DNA of 64,000 bases, from assembly GCA_934597255.1 (NCBI GenBank), contig CAKTQV010000004.1, forward strand, positions 124,001 to 188,000. Reading direction: 5' to 3'. A program made the position numbers and the translations under genes. Within the stretch, counting starts at the first letter, position 1, and each line of letters opens with the position of its first letter. Source of the DNA: an uncultured Oscillospiraceae bacterium. GTDB lineage: Bacteria; Bacillota; Clostridia; Oscillospirales; Oscillospiraceae. Below the pieces are notes generated by a model. That model did not search any database, was not told where the DNA came from, and saw only the letters and a list, made by a program, of their open reading frames with translations. This document shows positions 26,590 to 33,468 of the stretch, in pieces.

Positions 26590-27675
26590 TCAGGAGACGG
26601 ACGCGAGTTTTTGATAGATGCGGGCCGTGACCTCTATGTAATAGGCGGCGTCCGCGTCGGACATCTCGCTGTCTTCCAGCTCGTCGAGCTTATCCGCCAT
26701 TTCGCTGTACTGAGAGAGCATGTCCAGATACTTGAGCATGGCCGTCATGTCGCCGGCCGCGCTGTCGTAGCTTTTCATAAATTCGACGTATTCGTCGAAG
26801 AAAGCCTCATAGCTGTCCATGGCTTCCTTGAATTCCGGCGTGACGCCGCCCGGGGCGGCGGCTGCGGGGGCTTCGTCCGTTTCCTCCGAAGCGGTCTGTG
26901 TTTCTGTGGAGCCGGACGTTTCCTCGGTTTCGTCCTGCGCTGCGGGAGAGGGCTCGGCGGAGTCCGTTTCCTCGGCCGGCTGCGGAGTCGGAGTCCTGGG
27001 GGACGGGGTGCGCGCGGCGGTCGGTGCGGCCGTGCTGACGGCGGCGGCCGGCTGGCCTGTGCTGCGCGGGCGCGGGCTGTAGGTGAAATTGAAGAACAGG
27101 AACAAAACGGGAACGATCAGTACGAAGCCGGCGACCGCCAGAACGGTGTGGAGCCCCTGCTTTTTCTCCGGCAGGAGGCGCATGCCCATAAGCCATGAAA
27201 CGGAAAATGCGCCGGTCTGGAGTATGGCGGCCAGTCCTGCCAGAATGTGCCGCTGGCGGAAGCAGAGGAATATAAACAGAAGACTGATGACGGCGAAGAC
27301 CAGAGTCCATTTGCTGAGCTTTCCTTTTTTATACGCCGCCGTGTCCTCCCGTTCCTCCCGTCGGCGTTCCTTTGCCGCGTCGTTTTCCATTCGGAAAAGC
27401 TCCAGCTCCCGCTGGTTCTTCTGCTTTTCCAGCTCCACATCTCTGTAGGTGCGGCTCTGGATGCGGGCGATGGCTTCGACGGGCTGCTCCTGCGAGCCGC
27501 AGTAGGGACAGGTAAAGATCTGGTTGGCCGCATCGAAGCTCATAACGGCGTTGCAGCTTTTGCAGCGGTGCTGTACGCTGGCCACCGCCGTGTTTTCCGG
27601 CGCGGTCTTCTGGCCGCACTCCGGGCAGAAGCTGGCGGATCCCGGCAGAGGGGCGTTGCATTTTGAACAGCGCAT
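26590..27675 (-). CDS. Double zinc-ribbon membrane protein of unknown function
   Basis: A 361-residue protein with two zinc ribbons at the N-terminus: CSKC...CPEC (about 3-21) and CKSC...CPYC (about 38-59). A charged helical stretch rich in Glu/Arg follows (75-115), then three or so membrane segments (about 120-190). A Thr/Pro/Glu-rich linker (200-270) leads to a C-terminal helical domain with acidic residues (275-361). The order zinc ribbon, membrane, long linker and small helical domain is common among clostridial proteins of unknown function. The ATG follows GGAGG. It is divergent from the XRE regulator gene, from which it may be controlled, and both lie between the 44-bp repeats. Confidence 0.75.
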   Translation of the reverse strand: MRCSKCNAPLPGSASFCPECGQKTAPENTAVASVQHRCKSCNAVMSFDAANQIFTCPYCGSQEQPVEAIARIQSRTYRDVELEKQKNQRELELFRMENDAAKERRREEREDTAAYKKGKLSKWTLVFAVISLLFIFLCFRQRHILAGLAAILQTGAFSVSWLMGMRLLPEKKQGLHTVLAVAGFVLIVPVLFLFFNFTYSPRPRSTGQPAAAVSTAAPTAARTPSPRTPTPQPAEETDSAEPSPAAQDETEETSGSTETQTASEETDEAPAAAAPGGVTPEFKEAMDSYEAFFDEYVEFMKSYDSAAGDMTAMLKYLDMLSQYSEMADKLDELEDSEMSDADAAYYIEVTARIYQKLASVS

Positions 27676-27734
27676 GGGTATTCCTCCTTGACGTTTGTTT
27701 ATGGGATTGGGGCGGATGGAAATAAATTAAAAAT

Positions 27735-27774
27735 ACATCATATGTTGTATTTTGTCAACATCACCTGTTGTATT
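27735..27774. promoter_or_regulatory. Tandem operator-like repeats in the divergent zinc-ribbon/XRE intergenic region
   Basis: Two 17-base direct repeats, ACATCATATGTTGTATT (27735-27751) and ACATCACCTGTTGTATT (27758-27774), match at 15 of 17 positions and start 23 bp apart, about two helix turns. The second contains the palindrome CAACA/TGTTG with a 5-base spacer. They are likely binding sites for the adjacent XRE regulator (inference). Confidence 0.6.
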
Positions 27775-28030
27775 GGGGCATAATAAGGCCATCCGAAGCG
27801 GCGGGGGGGAATGGCGTCTGTATTACCAGCGGATACGGGATCTGCGCGAGGACGCCGATCTGACCCAGGACAAGCTGGTGCAGCAGCTTGGCATGCACAA
27901 AACGACCTACACGAACTATGAGCAGGGAAAGCGGGATCCTCCGTTTTCATTCATTATCCGGCTGGCCAGCTTTTACGGCGTATCCATCGACTATATCGCC
28001 GGACGGACGAACGACCCGGCAATGAAATAA
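27752..28030 (+). CDS. XRE-family helix-turn-helix regulator
   Basis: A short DNA-binding protein: an HTH_3 domain (IRDLREDADLTQDKLVQQLG, then HKTTYTNYEQGKRDPP) followed by FIIRLASFYGVSIDYIAGRT, the usual Cro/C1 layout. The start is uncertain. The longest frame starts at a TTG at 27752, inside the operator-like repeats. An ATG at 27811 has a GGGGGGGA site but is out of frame by one base. A CTG at 27818 would fit both the ribosome site and the usual YYQRIRDLRE start of the family. The stop and the last four codons lie in copy 2 of the 44-bp repeat. Probably regulates itself and the divergent zinc-ribbon gene. Confidence 0.8.
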   Translation: MSTSPVVLGHNKAIRSGGGEWRLYYQRIRDLREDADLTQDKLVQQLGMHKTTYTNYEQGKRDPPFSFIIRLASFYGVSIDYIAGRTNDPAMK

Positions 28031-28058
28031 CCGCCGTCTCATACGAGACGGCGGTTTC
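28015..28058. repeat. 44-bp direct repeat, copy 2 (hairpin terminator at the XRE gene end)
   Basis: Identical to 26521-26564. It includes the XRE stop codon and a 12-bp inverted repeat, and works as a bidirectional terminator between the XRE gene and the convergent PLP-enzyme gene. Confidence 0.95.
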
Positions 28059-28075
28059 TGTATGCGGATGGACGC

Positions 28076-29533
28076 TCAGGCCTTGGCGACCTCGGCGTTG
28101 AAGGCCTCGATCAGCTCGTCGATGGCGGCGGCCTGCGTGTGCACGTCGGCGAAGGCCGTGCCGTACCACTGGTCGTTGAGCTCCTCGGCGGTCTTGCCCT
28201 GCTGCTCGACCCAGGTGTAGTACTTGAGGTTGTGCACGCGCCTGCGCTCGGGGTAGGTCAGCTCGAGCATGTTGTCGGTCTTCAGACCGCCCAGATGGCG
28301 GGCGTAGTCCACGGCGGCCTTTTCGTGGCTGTAATCGCCGTCGCGCGCGCGCAGCTCGTCGATGCGGCTGCCGTACATGACGATCGAGTCGGTCAGCACC
28401 GTCGCCACGACGTCGTTTTCCGTGAACTCGTAATACTTGGCCATCTTGATGCAGCACAGGAGATTGGCGATGCCGCTGATGCCGAGAAGGGAAAGCTGCT
28501 CGAGCCACGCGCGGTCGACGCCGAGATCGGCGGCGAGATAATCGCGGCCCTCCGGCTCGTTGAACAGGCGCGTGAGGTCCTGGCTGTCGTTGTCGTCGAT
28601 GGCGATGACCATGTCGGTGTTTTTGACGTTGTGGATCCAGGGAACGTGCTTGTCGCCGATGCCCTCGATGCGGTGGCCGCCGAAGCCGTTGTTGAGCAGC
28701 GTGGGGCACTGCAGCGCCTCACCGGCCGCGAGCTTGAGACCGGGATAGCGCTCCTTGAGCTTGTCGCCGGCGCCGATGGAGCCGGCGGAGCCGGTGGTGA
28801 AGCAGGCGCCGGCAAAGTGGTCGCCGGGCCGGCGGATGAGCTCGAACACCTCGCAGAGCGCGTCGCCCGTGACCTCGTAGTGCCACAGGTGGTTGCCCAT
28901 CTGCTCAAACTGGTTGAAGATCATGTTGCGCGGATCCTCGCTCAGCTCGTGGGTCTTGTCAAAGATCTCCTTGACGTTCGACTCGCACCCGGGCGTCGCG
29001 ATGACCTCGGCGCCGATGGAGTGCAGCCAGTCGAAGCGCTCGCGGCTCATCTCCGCCGGCAGGATGCCGATGGGGTGAACGCCCAGCAGCACGGAGTTGA
29101 ACGCGCCGCCGCGGCAGTAATTGCCCGTGGAGGGCCAGACGGCGCGCTGGCGGTCGGCGTCAAAATGGCCCGTGACGAGCTCGGGGACCAGACAGCCGAA
29201 CGACGCGCCGACCTTGTGGCAGCCGGTGGGGAACCACTTGCCCACCAGCGCGAAGATGCGGCAGGGAACGCCGGTGAGCGCGGAGGGGAATTCGATATAG
29301 TTGGGCTTGCCGAACAGGCCGCCGGATTCCTTCGGCTCGTTGTGCCAGCTCACGCGGAAGAGGTTGACGGGATCGACGTCCCACAGGCCGGTCCCGGCGA
29401 GCTTGTCCAGAATGCTCTGCGGAATTTTGGACGGGTCCTTCATCTGGGCGTAGGTCGGGATCACGACGCCGTTTTCCTTTGCGCGGCGGATGTTGTGGGC
29501 AAGGCCCTCTTTATGGATGGAAAGGTCGATCAC
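28076..29533 (-). CDS. Fold-type-II PLP-dependent enzyme of unknown substrate
   Basis: A 485-residue protein of the cysteine synthase/threonine dehydratase superfamily. FPTGCHKVGASFG places the likely Schiff-base Lys at K107, and WPSTGNYCRGGAF (about 132-144) is the substrate-carboxylate loop; TTGSAGSIGAGDKL (about 244-257) may bind the PLP phosphate. It is longer than cysteine synthase (~310) because of an extra N-terminal segment and a C-terminal helical part. It is not close to diaminopropionate ammonia-lyase in its motifs. The start is GTG, with GGAGGA 9 bases upstream. Its location between hydantoinase and guanine deaminase genes suggests amino-acid or ureide catabolism, but the reaction is unknown. 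Confidence 0.8.
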   Translation of the reverse strand: MIDLSIHKEGLAHNIRRAKENGVVIPTYAQMKDPSKIPQSILDKLAGTGLWDVDPVNLFRVSWHNEPKESGGLFGKPNYIEFPSALTGVPCRIFALVGKWFPTGCHKVGASFGCLVPELVTGHFDADRQRAVWPSTGNYCRGGAFNSVLLGVHPIGILPAEMSRERFDWLHSIGAEVIATPGCESNVKEIFDKTHELSEDPRNMIFNQFEQMGNHLWHYEVTGDALCEVFELIRRPGDHFAGACFTTGSAGSIGAGDKLKERYPGLKLAAGEALQCPTLLNNGFGGHRIEGIGDKHVPWIHNVKNTDMVIAIDDNDSQDLTRLFNEPEGRDYLAADLGVDRAWLEQLSLLGISGIANLLCCIKMAKYYEFTENDVVATVLTDSIVMYGSRIDELRARDGDYSHEKAAVDYARHLGGLKTDNMLELTYPERRRVHNLKYYTWVEQQGKTAEELNDQWYGTAFADVHTQAAAIDELIEAFNAEVAKA

Positions 29534-29574
29534 GGGATAGTCCTCCTCCTTACGGAATAGATAATAACAAGCGC

Positions 29575-29604
29575 ATTATACAACGCCGCGGCGGCATCTG
29601 ACAA
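29575..29604 (-). promoter_or_regulatory. Promoter of the PLP-enzyme gene
   Basis: Minus-strand TTGTCA (29599-29604) and TATAAT (29575-29580), spacer 18 bp, divergent from the guanine deaminase promoter. Confidence 0.65.
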
Positions 29605-29613
29605 GCGCAATCG

Positions 29614-29642
29614 TTGAAAAGAGCGCGGGCGGGTGCTATAAT
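29614..29642 (+). promoter_or_regulatory. Promoter of the guanine deaminase gene
   Basis: TTGAAA (29614-29619) and perfect TATAAT (29637-29642), 17 bp apart, 37 bases before the ATG. Confidence 0.8.
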
Positions 29643-29678
29643 TTAACTTGTGTATTCTGTTCGGAGAGGTGGTTTCCT

Positions 29679-30938
29679 ATGACGCCCTTTGCCCTGCACG
29701 GCGATCTTATCTGGTCGGAAACGCCGCAGAAGCTGTGTCTGCGGCCGGATTCGTATGCCGTGTGCGATGAAAACGGAAAGTGCGCCGGCGTTTTTGACCG
29801 CCTGCCGTCCCGCTATGCCGGGCTGCGGGTGGACGATCACGCCGGGCGGCTCGTTATCCCGGGGTACAGCGATCTGCATCTGCACGCCAGCCAGTACCGG
29901 AATCTCGGGCTCGGGATGGATCTGGAGTTGATCCCGTGGCTGGATACGCTCACATTCCCGGAGGAGGCGCGCTTTGCCTCGCTGGAATACGCCGACGGGG
30001 TATACGGCCGCTTTGCCGGGGAGCTGCGCCGCGGCTTTACGACGCACGCGGCCGTTTTTGCCACGATCCACGTCCCGGCGACGCTGCGGCTGATGGAAAA
30101 GCTGGAGGAGACCGGCCTGCGCACGCTGGTCGGCAAGGTGAACATGGACCGAAATGGGCCGGATTATCTGTGCGAAGCCGGGGCGGCCGCCTCTCTCGAG
30201 GCGGCGGAGCGGTGGCTCGAGGCGGCCGGGCGCTTTGAAAACACGGCGCCCATCCTCACGCCGCGCTTTGTTCCGAGCTGCACGGGCGCGCTGCTGAAGG
30301 GTCTGGGCGCGCTCGCGGAGCGCTGCGGGCTGGGCGTGCAGAGCCATCTGGATGAAAACCCGGACGAGATACGCTGGGTGCGGCGGCTGCACCCCGAATA
30401 CCCCGATTACGCCTCGGTCTACGACGGCGCGGGACTTCTCGGGCCGCGCACGCTCATGGCGCACTGCATATATATGAACGAGGCGGAGCAGGCGCTCATG
30501 AAGCGGCGCGGGGCGTGGGTCGTACACTGTCCGACGTCGAACATAAACGTCCGCAGCGGCGTCGCGCCCATCCGCCGCTACATGGAGGCCGGGCTGAACA
30601 TCGGGCTCGGCAGCGATATCTCCGGCGGCCACACCATGGACATGGCGGCCGTCGTGCGCCGCGTGCTGGAAAGCGCGAAGCTGCTGTGGCGGCTGGAGGG
30701 GATCGGGCCGCACCTGACGGCGGCGGAGGCGTTTTATCTTGCCAGCCGCGGCGGCGGGGCGTATTTCGGCCGGGTCGGCGCGTTTGAGAGCGGCTTTGAT
30801 TTTGACGCCGTGGCCGTGGACGACCGGGCGGCCCGGGACGAGGGCGACGATATGCCGAAGCGCTTTGAAAAGCTGATCTACTGCGCCGGCTCGCGCGACG
30901 TCCGGGCCAAGTATGTCGCCGGGCGGCAGGTGTATTGA
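29679..30938 (+). CDS. guaD: Guanine deaminase
   Basis: A 419-residue zinc amidohydrolase that deaminates guanine to xanthine. IPGYSDLHLHASQY (about residues 62-75) is the guanine-deaminase form of the HxH motif, with QY contacting the base. TPRFVPSCT (about 196-204), VQSHLDENPDEI, MAHCIYMNEAE and GLGSDISGG supply the other family blocks and metal ligands. The GGAGAGG ribosome site precedes the ATG. It ends 27 bases from the convergent P-loop gene, with no clear terminator between. Confidence 0.9.
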   Translation: MTPFALHGDLIWSETPQKLCLRPDSYAVCDENGKCAGVFDRLPSRYAGLRVDDHAGRLVIPGYSDLHLHASQYRNLGLGMDLELIPWLDTLTFPEEARFASLEYADGVYGRFAGELRRGFTTHAAVFATIHVPATLRLMEKLEETGLRTLVGKVNMDRNGPDYLCEAGAAASLEAAERWLEAAGRFENTAPILTPRFVPSCTGALLKGLGALAERCGLGVQSHLDENPDEIRWVRRLHPEYPDYASVYDGAGLLGPRTLMAHCIYMNEAEQALMKRRGAWVVHCPTSNINVRSGVAPIRRYMEAGLNIGLGSDISGGHTMDMAAVVRRVLESAKLLWRLEGIGPHLTAAEAFYLASRGGGAYFGRVGAFESGFDFDAVAVDDRAARDEGDDMPKRFEKLIYCAGSRDVRAKYVAGRQVY

Positions 30939-30964
30939 AGCCGCCCGGCGCGCCCCCGGTGCGC

Positions 30965-31492
30965 TTATCCGAGCAGGCGCTTGATGTGCTTATCCGCCAG
31001 CGCGTCCACGCCGGCGAAATCGACGTGGGGATGATACACGGCCTCGAGCCGGTCGTGCAGCGCCTTTGCCTCCGCCAGCGCCGCGTAGGCCTCGGCGTAT
31101 TTGGCGCGGTAGGCGCTCTGCAGATTTGCCAGCTCCGGCAGAAGCCCCTTGAGCGCGGCTTGGTCGAGATGGGCTCCGAGGTTTACATAATTCGAATCCG
31201 CGCCCGGATGCTGCGGCTCGAGAACATGGGGCGCCGTGCCGTCGGCATAGGCTACGCCAAGATCGGTTATGTAAACCCCGTCGAGACTGTCCGGGTCGCC
31301 GGAGCACAGGACGTACTCCACGTCGTGGCCGGCGGCCTCGGCGGCCGCGCCGATGCGCCGCATGAAGCTGGATTTGCCGCAGCCGGGGCCGCCCTTGAGT
31401 ATCCAGAGGAAATCGCCCGGCCTGACAAAGCCGTCGTACAGAGAATAGAAGCCCCGGCCGGTGTTTGCGCCGAGGAAGTAGCTTTTCGCCAA
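30965..31492 (-). CDS. Half-length P-loop ATPase-like protein
   Basis: A 175-residue protein with a Walker A motif GGPGCGKSSFMRRIG (about 34-48), followed by a VEYVLCSGDPDSLDGVYI segment and GTAPHVLEP. These resemble the first half of a ~360-residue clostridial family with two P-loop domains. Here the protein stops after the first domain at a charged helix, so it looks truncated or naturally single-domain. Translation starts at TTG (31492) after a strong GGAGGTGA site. The function is unknown; ATP binding is likely. The stop lies 27 bases from the end of guaD on the other strand. Confidence 0.75.
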   Translation of the reverse strand: MAKSYFLGANTGRGFYSLYDGFVRPGDFLWILKGGPGCGKSSFMRRIGAAAEAAGHDVEYVLCSGDPDSLDGVYITDLGVAYADGTAPHVLEPQHPGADSNYVNLGAHLDQAALKGLLPELANLQSAYRAKYAEAYAALAEAKALHDRLEAVYHPHVDFAGVDALADKHIKRLLG

Positions 31493-31557
31493 AACACATC
31501 ACCTCCGGCCATACTATGCGCCGCCGCGCCGCTTTGTGCGGGCAAAGGAGAGCTTTT

Positions 31558-32412
31558 ATGGAAAAACTGCATCTGACGGTGGCGGTAACGGACGCGCTCG
31601 CGGGCCGGACCGTCGAAAGCCTCCTGCGGCGGCAGCTGCAATTGCCGGCGGGCTTCGTGTCGCATCTGAAATTTGTGCCCGGAGGCATCACGCTCAACGG
31701 CCGTCCCGTGCGCGTCACCGTCCGCGTGCGGGAAGGGGACGTGCTGGCCGCGCGCATCGACGACGCGGGCGCGGGCAATCCCTTTCCGCCGGCGGACTGC
31801 GGCGTGCGCGTTTTGTGGGAGGACGAATACGCGGCGGTCGTGTCAAAGCCGGCCGGCGTGACGGTGCATGGGCCGGGCGCGAGCGTGGCGTCCTTTGCCG
31901 CGCTGCACTGGGGCGCGGAGCGGGGCTTTCATCCCGTCAACCGGCTTGACCGCGGCACGACGGGCCTCATGTGCCTGGCCGGCTGCGGACTGGCGCACGA
32001 CCGGCTGCGCCGCGCACTGCACACGGAGCGCTTTGTGCGCGAGTATCTCGCCGCGGCGCAGGGCGTGTGTCCGGCGCGGGGAACGGCGGACGGGGCGGTA
32101 GGCGGCCGGCCGGCGCGGACGGATTACGAAAGCCTATGGACGGACGGCGAATATACGCTGCTGCGCCTGCGGCTTTTTACGGGCCGCACGCATCAGATCC
32201 GCGAGCACATGGCCGCGCTCGGCCATCCGCTCGCCGGCGATACGGCCTATGGGGGCGGCGGGACGCTGGCGCGGCCGGCGCTGCACAGCGCGCGCTGCGA
32301 GTTTGACCACCCCTTCGGGCGGGGGCGGCTGTCGTTTTCCGAGCCGCTGCCGGAGGATATGCGCGTCTTTTTGGCCCAACGGGGCTGCCCGGCGCCGCTT
32401 TTTGAAATTTAA
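31558..32412 (+). CDS. RluA-family pseudouridine synthase
   Basis: A 284-residue enzyme that isomerises uridine to pseudouridine in rRNA or tRNA. HPVNRLDRGTTGLM holds the catalytic Asp (D about 133), KPAGVTVHG the upstream motif II, and LFTGRTHQIREHMA motif III. The N-terminal 80 residues look like a degenerate S4-type RNA-binding segment (GGITLNGRPVRV). The RNA target cannot be told from sequence. The ATG at 31558 follows AAAGGAG; longer in-frame starts lack such a site. Confidence 0.9.
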   Translation: MEKLHLTVAVTDALAGRTVESLLRRQLQLPAGFVSHLKFVPGGITLNGRPVRVTVRVREGDVLAARIDDAGAGNPFPPADCGVRVLWEDEYAAVVSKPAGVTVHGPGASVASFAALHWGAERGFHPVNRLDRGTTGLMCLAGCGLAHDRLRRALHTERFVREYLAAAQGVCPARGTADGAVGGRPARTDYESLWTDGEYTLLRLRLFTGRTHQIREHMAALGHPLAGDTAYGGGGTLARPALHSARCEFDHPFGRGRLSFSEPLPEDMRVFLAQRGCPAPLFEI

Positions 32413-32424
32413 GGGGAAAAGCAC

Positions 32425-32453
32425 TTGTCATTCACAGGGAAGTGTGCTTAAAT
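32425..32453 (+). promoter_or_regulatory. Promoter of the acyltransferase-fold gene
   Basis: TTGTCA (32425-32430) and TTAAAT (32448-32453), 17 bp apart, 45 bases before the ATG. Confidence 0.5.
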
Positions 32454-32498
32454 ATATTGAAGCATTCGATCGAAATTTTTCCTTTTCTGGAGGGGCTT

Positions 32499-33338
32499 AT
32501 GGGCAGAGCAGACGGAACGCTCGTTCGGGACGAGGTCCCGATGTATTATCTCATTCCGCATTTTCTCACAGAGCGCAGCGACTCGATGAACATGATCACG
32601 CTCGACATTCCCATCGAACCGCAGCGCGCCTATATGAACGCCAAGCGCCGCGAGGGCAAGCGCATCAGCCATATGGCGATCCTGATGACGGCTTATGCGC
32701 ATCTGATCGCGGAGTTTCCCTCCGTCAACCGCTTTATCTCTAACCGCCGCATTTATCAGCACAACGACTTCACGGTCTCGCTTGTGGTGCTGCGTCCCGG
32801 CGGCGGGAACGACGATACCTTCTCCAAGCTCACGTTCACGCCGCAGGACACCATCTTCGACGTGCAGGAGAAGATCGACCGCTACATTGAGACCAACAGC
32901 TCCGGCGAGGAGACGAATCTGCTGGATAAGTGGATGGGCATCCTCTGCCGGCTCAACGGGCTGATGCGCCTGGGGATCAACGTTATCCGCTGGGCCGACC
33001 GCCACGGGCTTCTGCCCCGGCAGCTGATCGAAGCCAGCCCCTTCCATGCCAGCGTTCTGATCTCGAACTTGGCCTCCATCCGCACAAATCACATCTATCA
33101 CCACGTCTATAATTTCGGCACGACCAGCGTTTCCATCACCATGGGCAACATGCGCGACGTGCCCAAGCGCGGCCGCGACGGCCAGATCGAGCTGGTGCGC
33201 TGCATGCCGCTGGGCGTCGTGATGGACGAGCGCATCGCCTCCGGGTATTATCTGGCCAGCGCGTTCAACCGCTTTAAGGAAATGCTGGCGCATCCGGAGC
33301 TTCTGGAAAAACCGAGCACGGCCGAAAAGGTCATGTAA
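32499..33338 (+). CDS. CAT/E2-acyltransferase-fold protein lacking the usual catalytic pair
   Basis: A 279-residue protein with the layout of the chloramphenicol acetyltransferase / 2-oxoacid dehydrogenase E2 catalytic fold. The N-terminal half includes MNMITLDIPIEP and ISHMAILMTAYAHLIAEFPSVN, as in E2 cores, and FGTTSVSITMGNM follows later. At the position of the E2 motif DHRVxDG it reads DERIASG (about residues 249-255), so the catalytic His is Glu and the partner Asp is Ser. No lipoyl or E1-binding domain is present. The function is unknown; it may bind CoA or trimerise without acyl transfer. The ATG follows GGAGG. Confidence 0.75.
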   Translation: MGRADGTLVRDEVPMYYLIPHFLTERSDSMNMITLDIPIEPQRAYMNAKRREGKRISHMAILMTAYAHLIAEFPSVNRFISNRRIYQHNDFTVSLVVLRPGGGNDDTFSKLTFTPQDTIFDVQEKIDRYIETNSSGEETNLLDKWMGILCRLNGLMRLGINVIRWADRHGLLPRQLIEASPFHASVLISNLASIRTNHIYHHVYNFGTTSVSITMGNMRDVPKRGRDGQIELVRCMPLGVVMDERIASGYYLASAFNRFKEMLAHPELLEKPSTAEKVM

Positions 33339-33360
33339 AGTCCCCGGCAGACAGAAAATG

Positions 33361-33396
33361 GCGCCGGGCGTCCGCATAAAGGCGGACGCCCGGCGC
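33361..33396 (+). terminator. Strong hairpin, probable terminator
   Basis: A 15-bp perfect GC stem (33361-33375 / 33382-33396), loop ATAAAG, 20 bases after the acyltransferase-fold stop. The T tract is weak (TTCG), so termination is less certain than the hairpin. Confidence 0.6.
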
Positions 33397-33468
33397 TTCG
33401 CGTCGGCACACGGCGGACGACGGCGGCATACATTGGAGCGGGCGAATATGCCCGACAGGAGGAACGCT

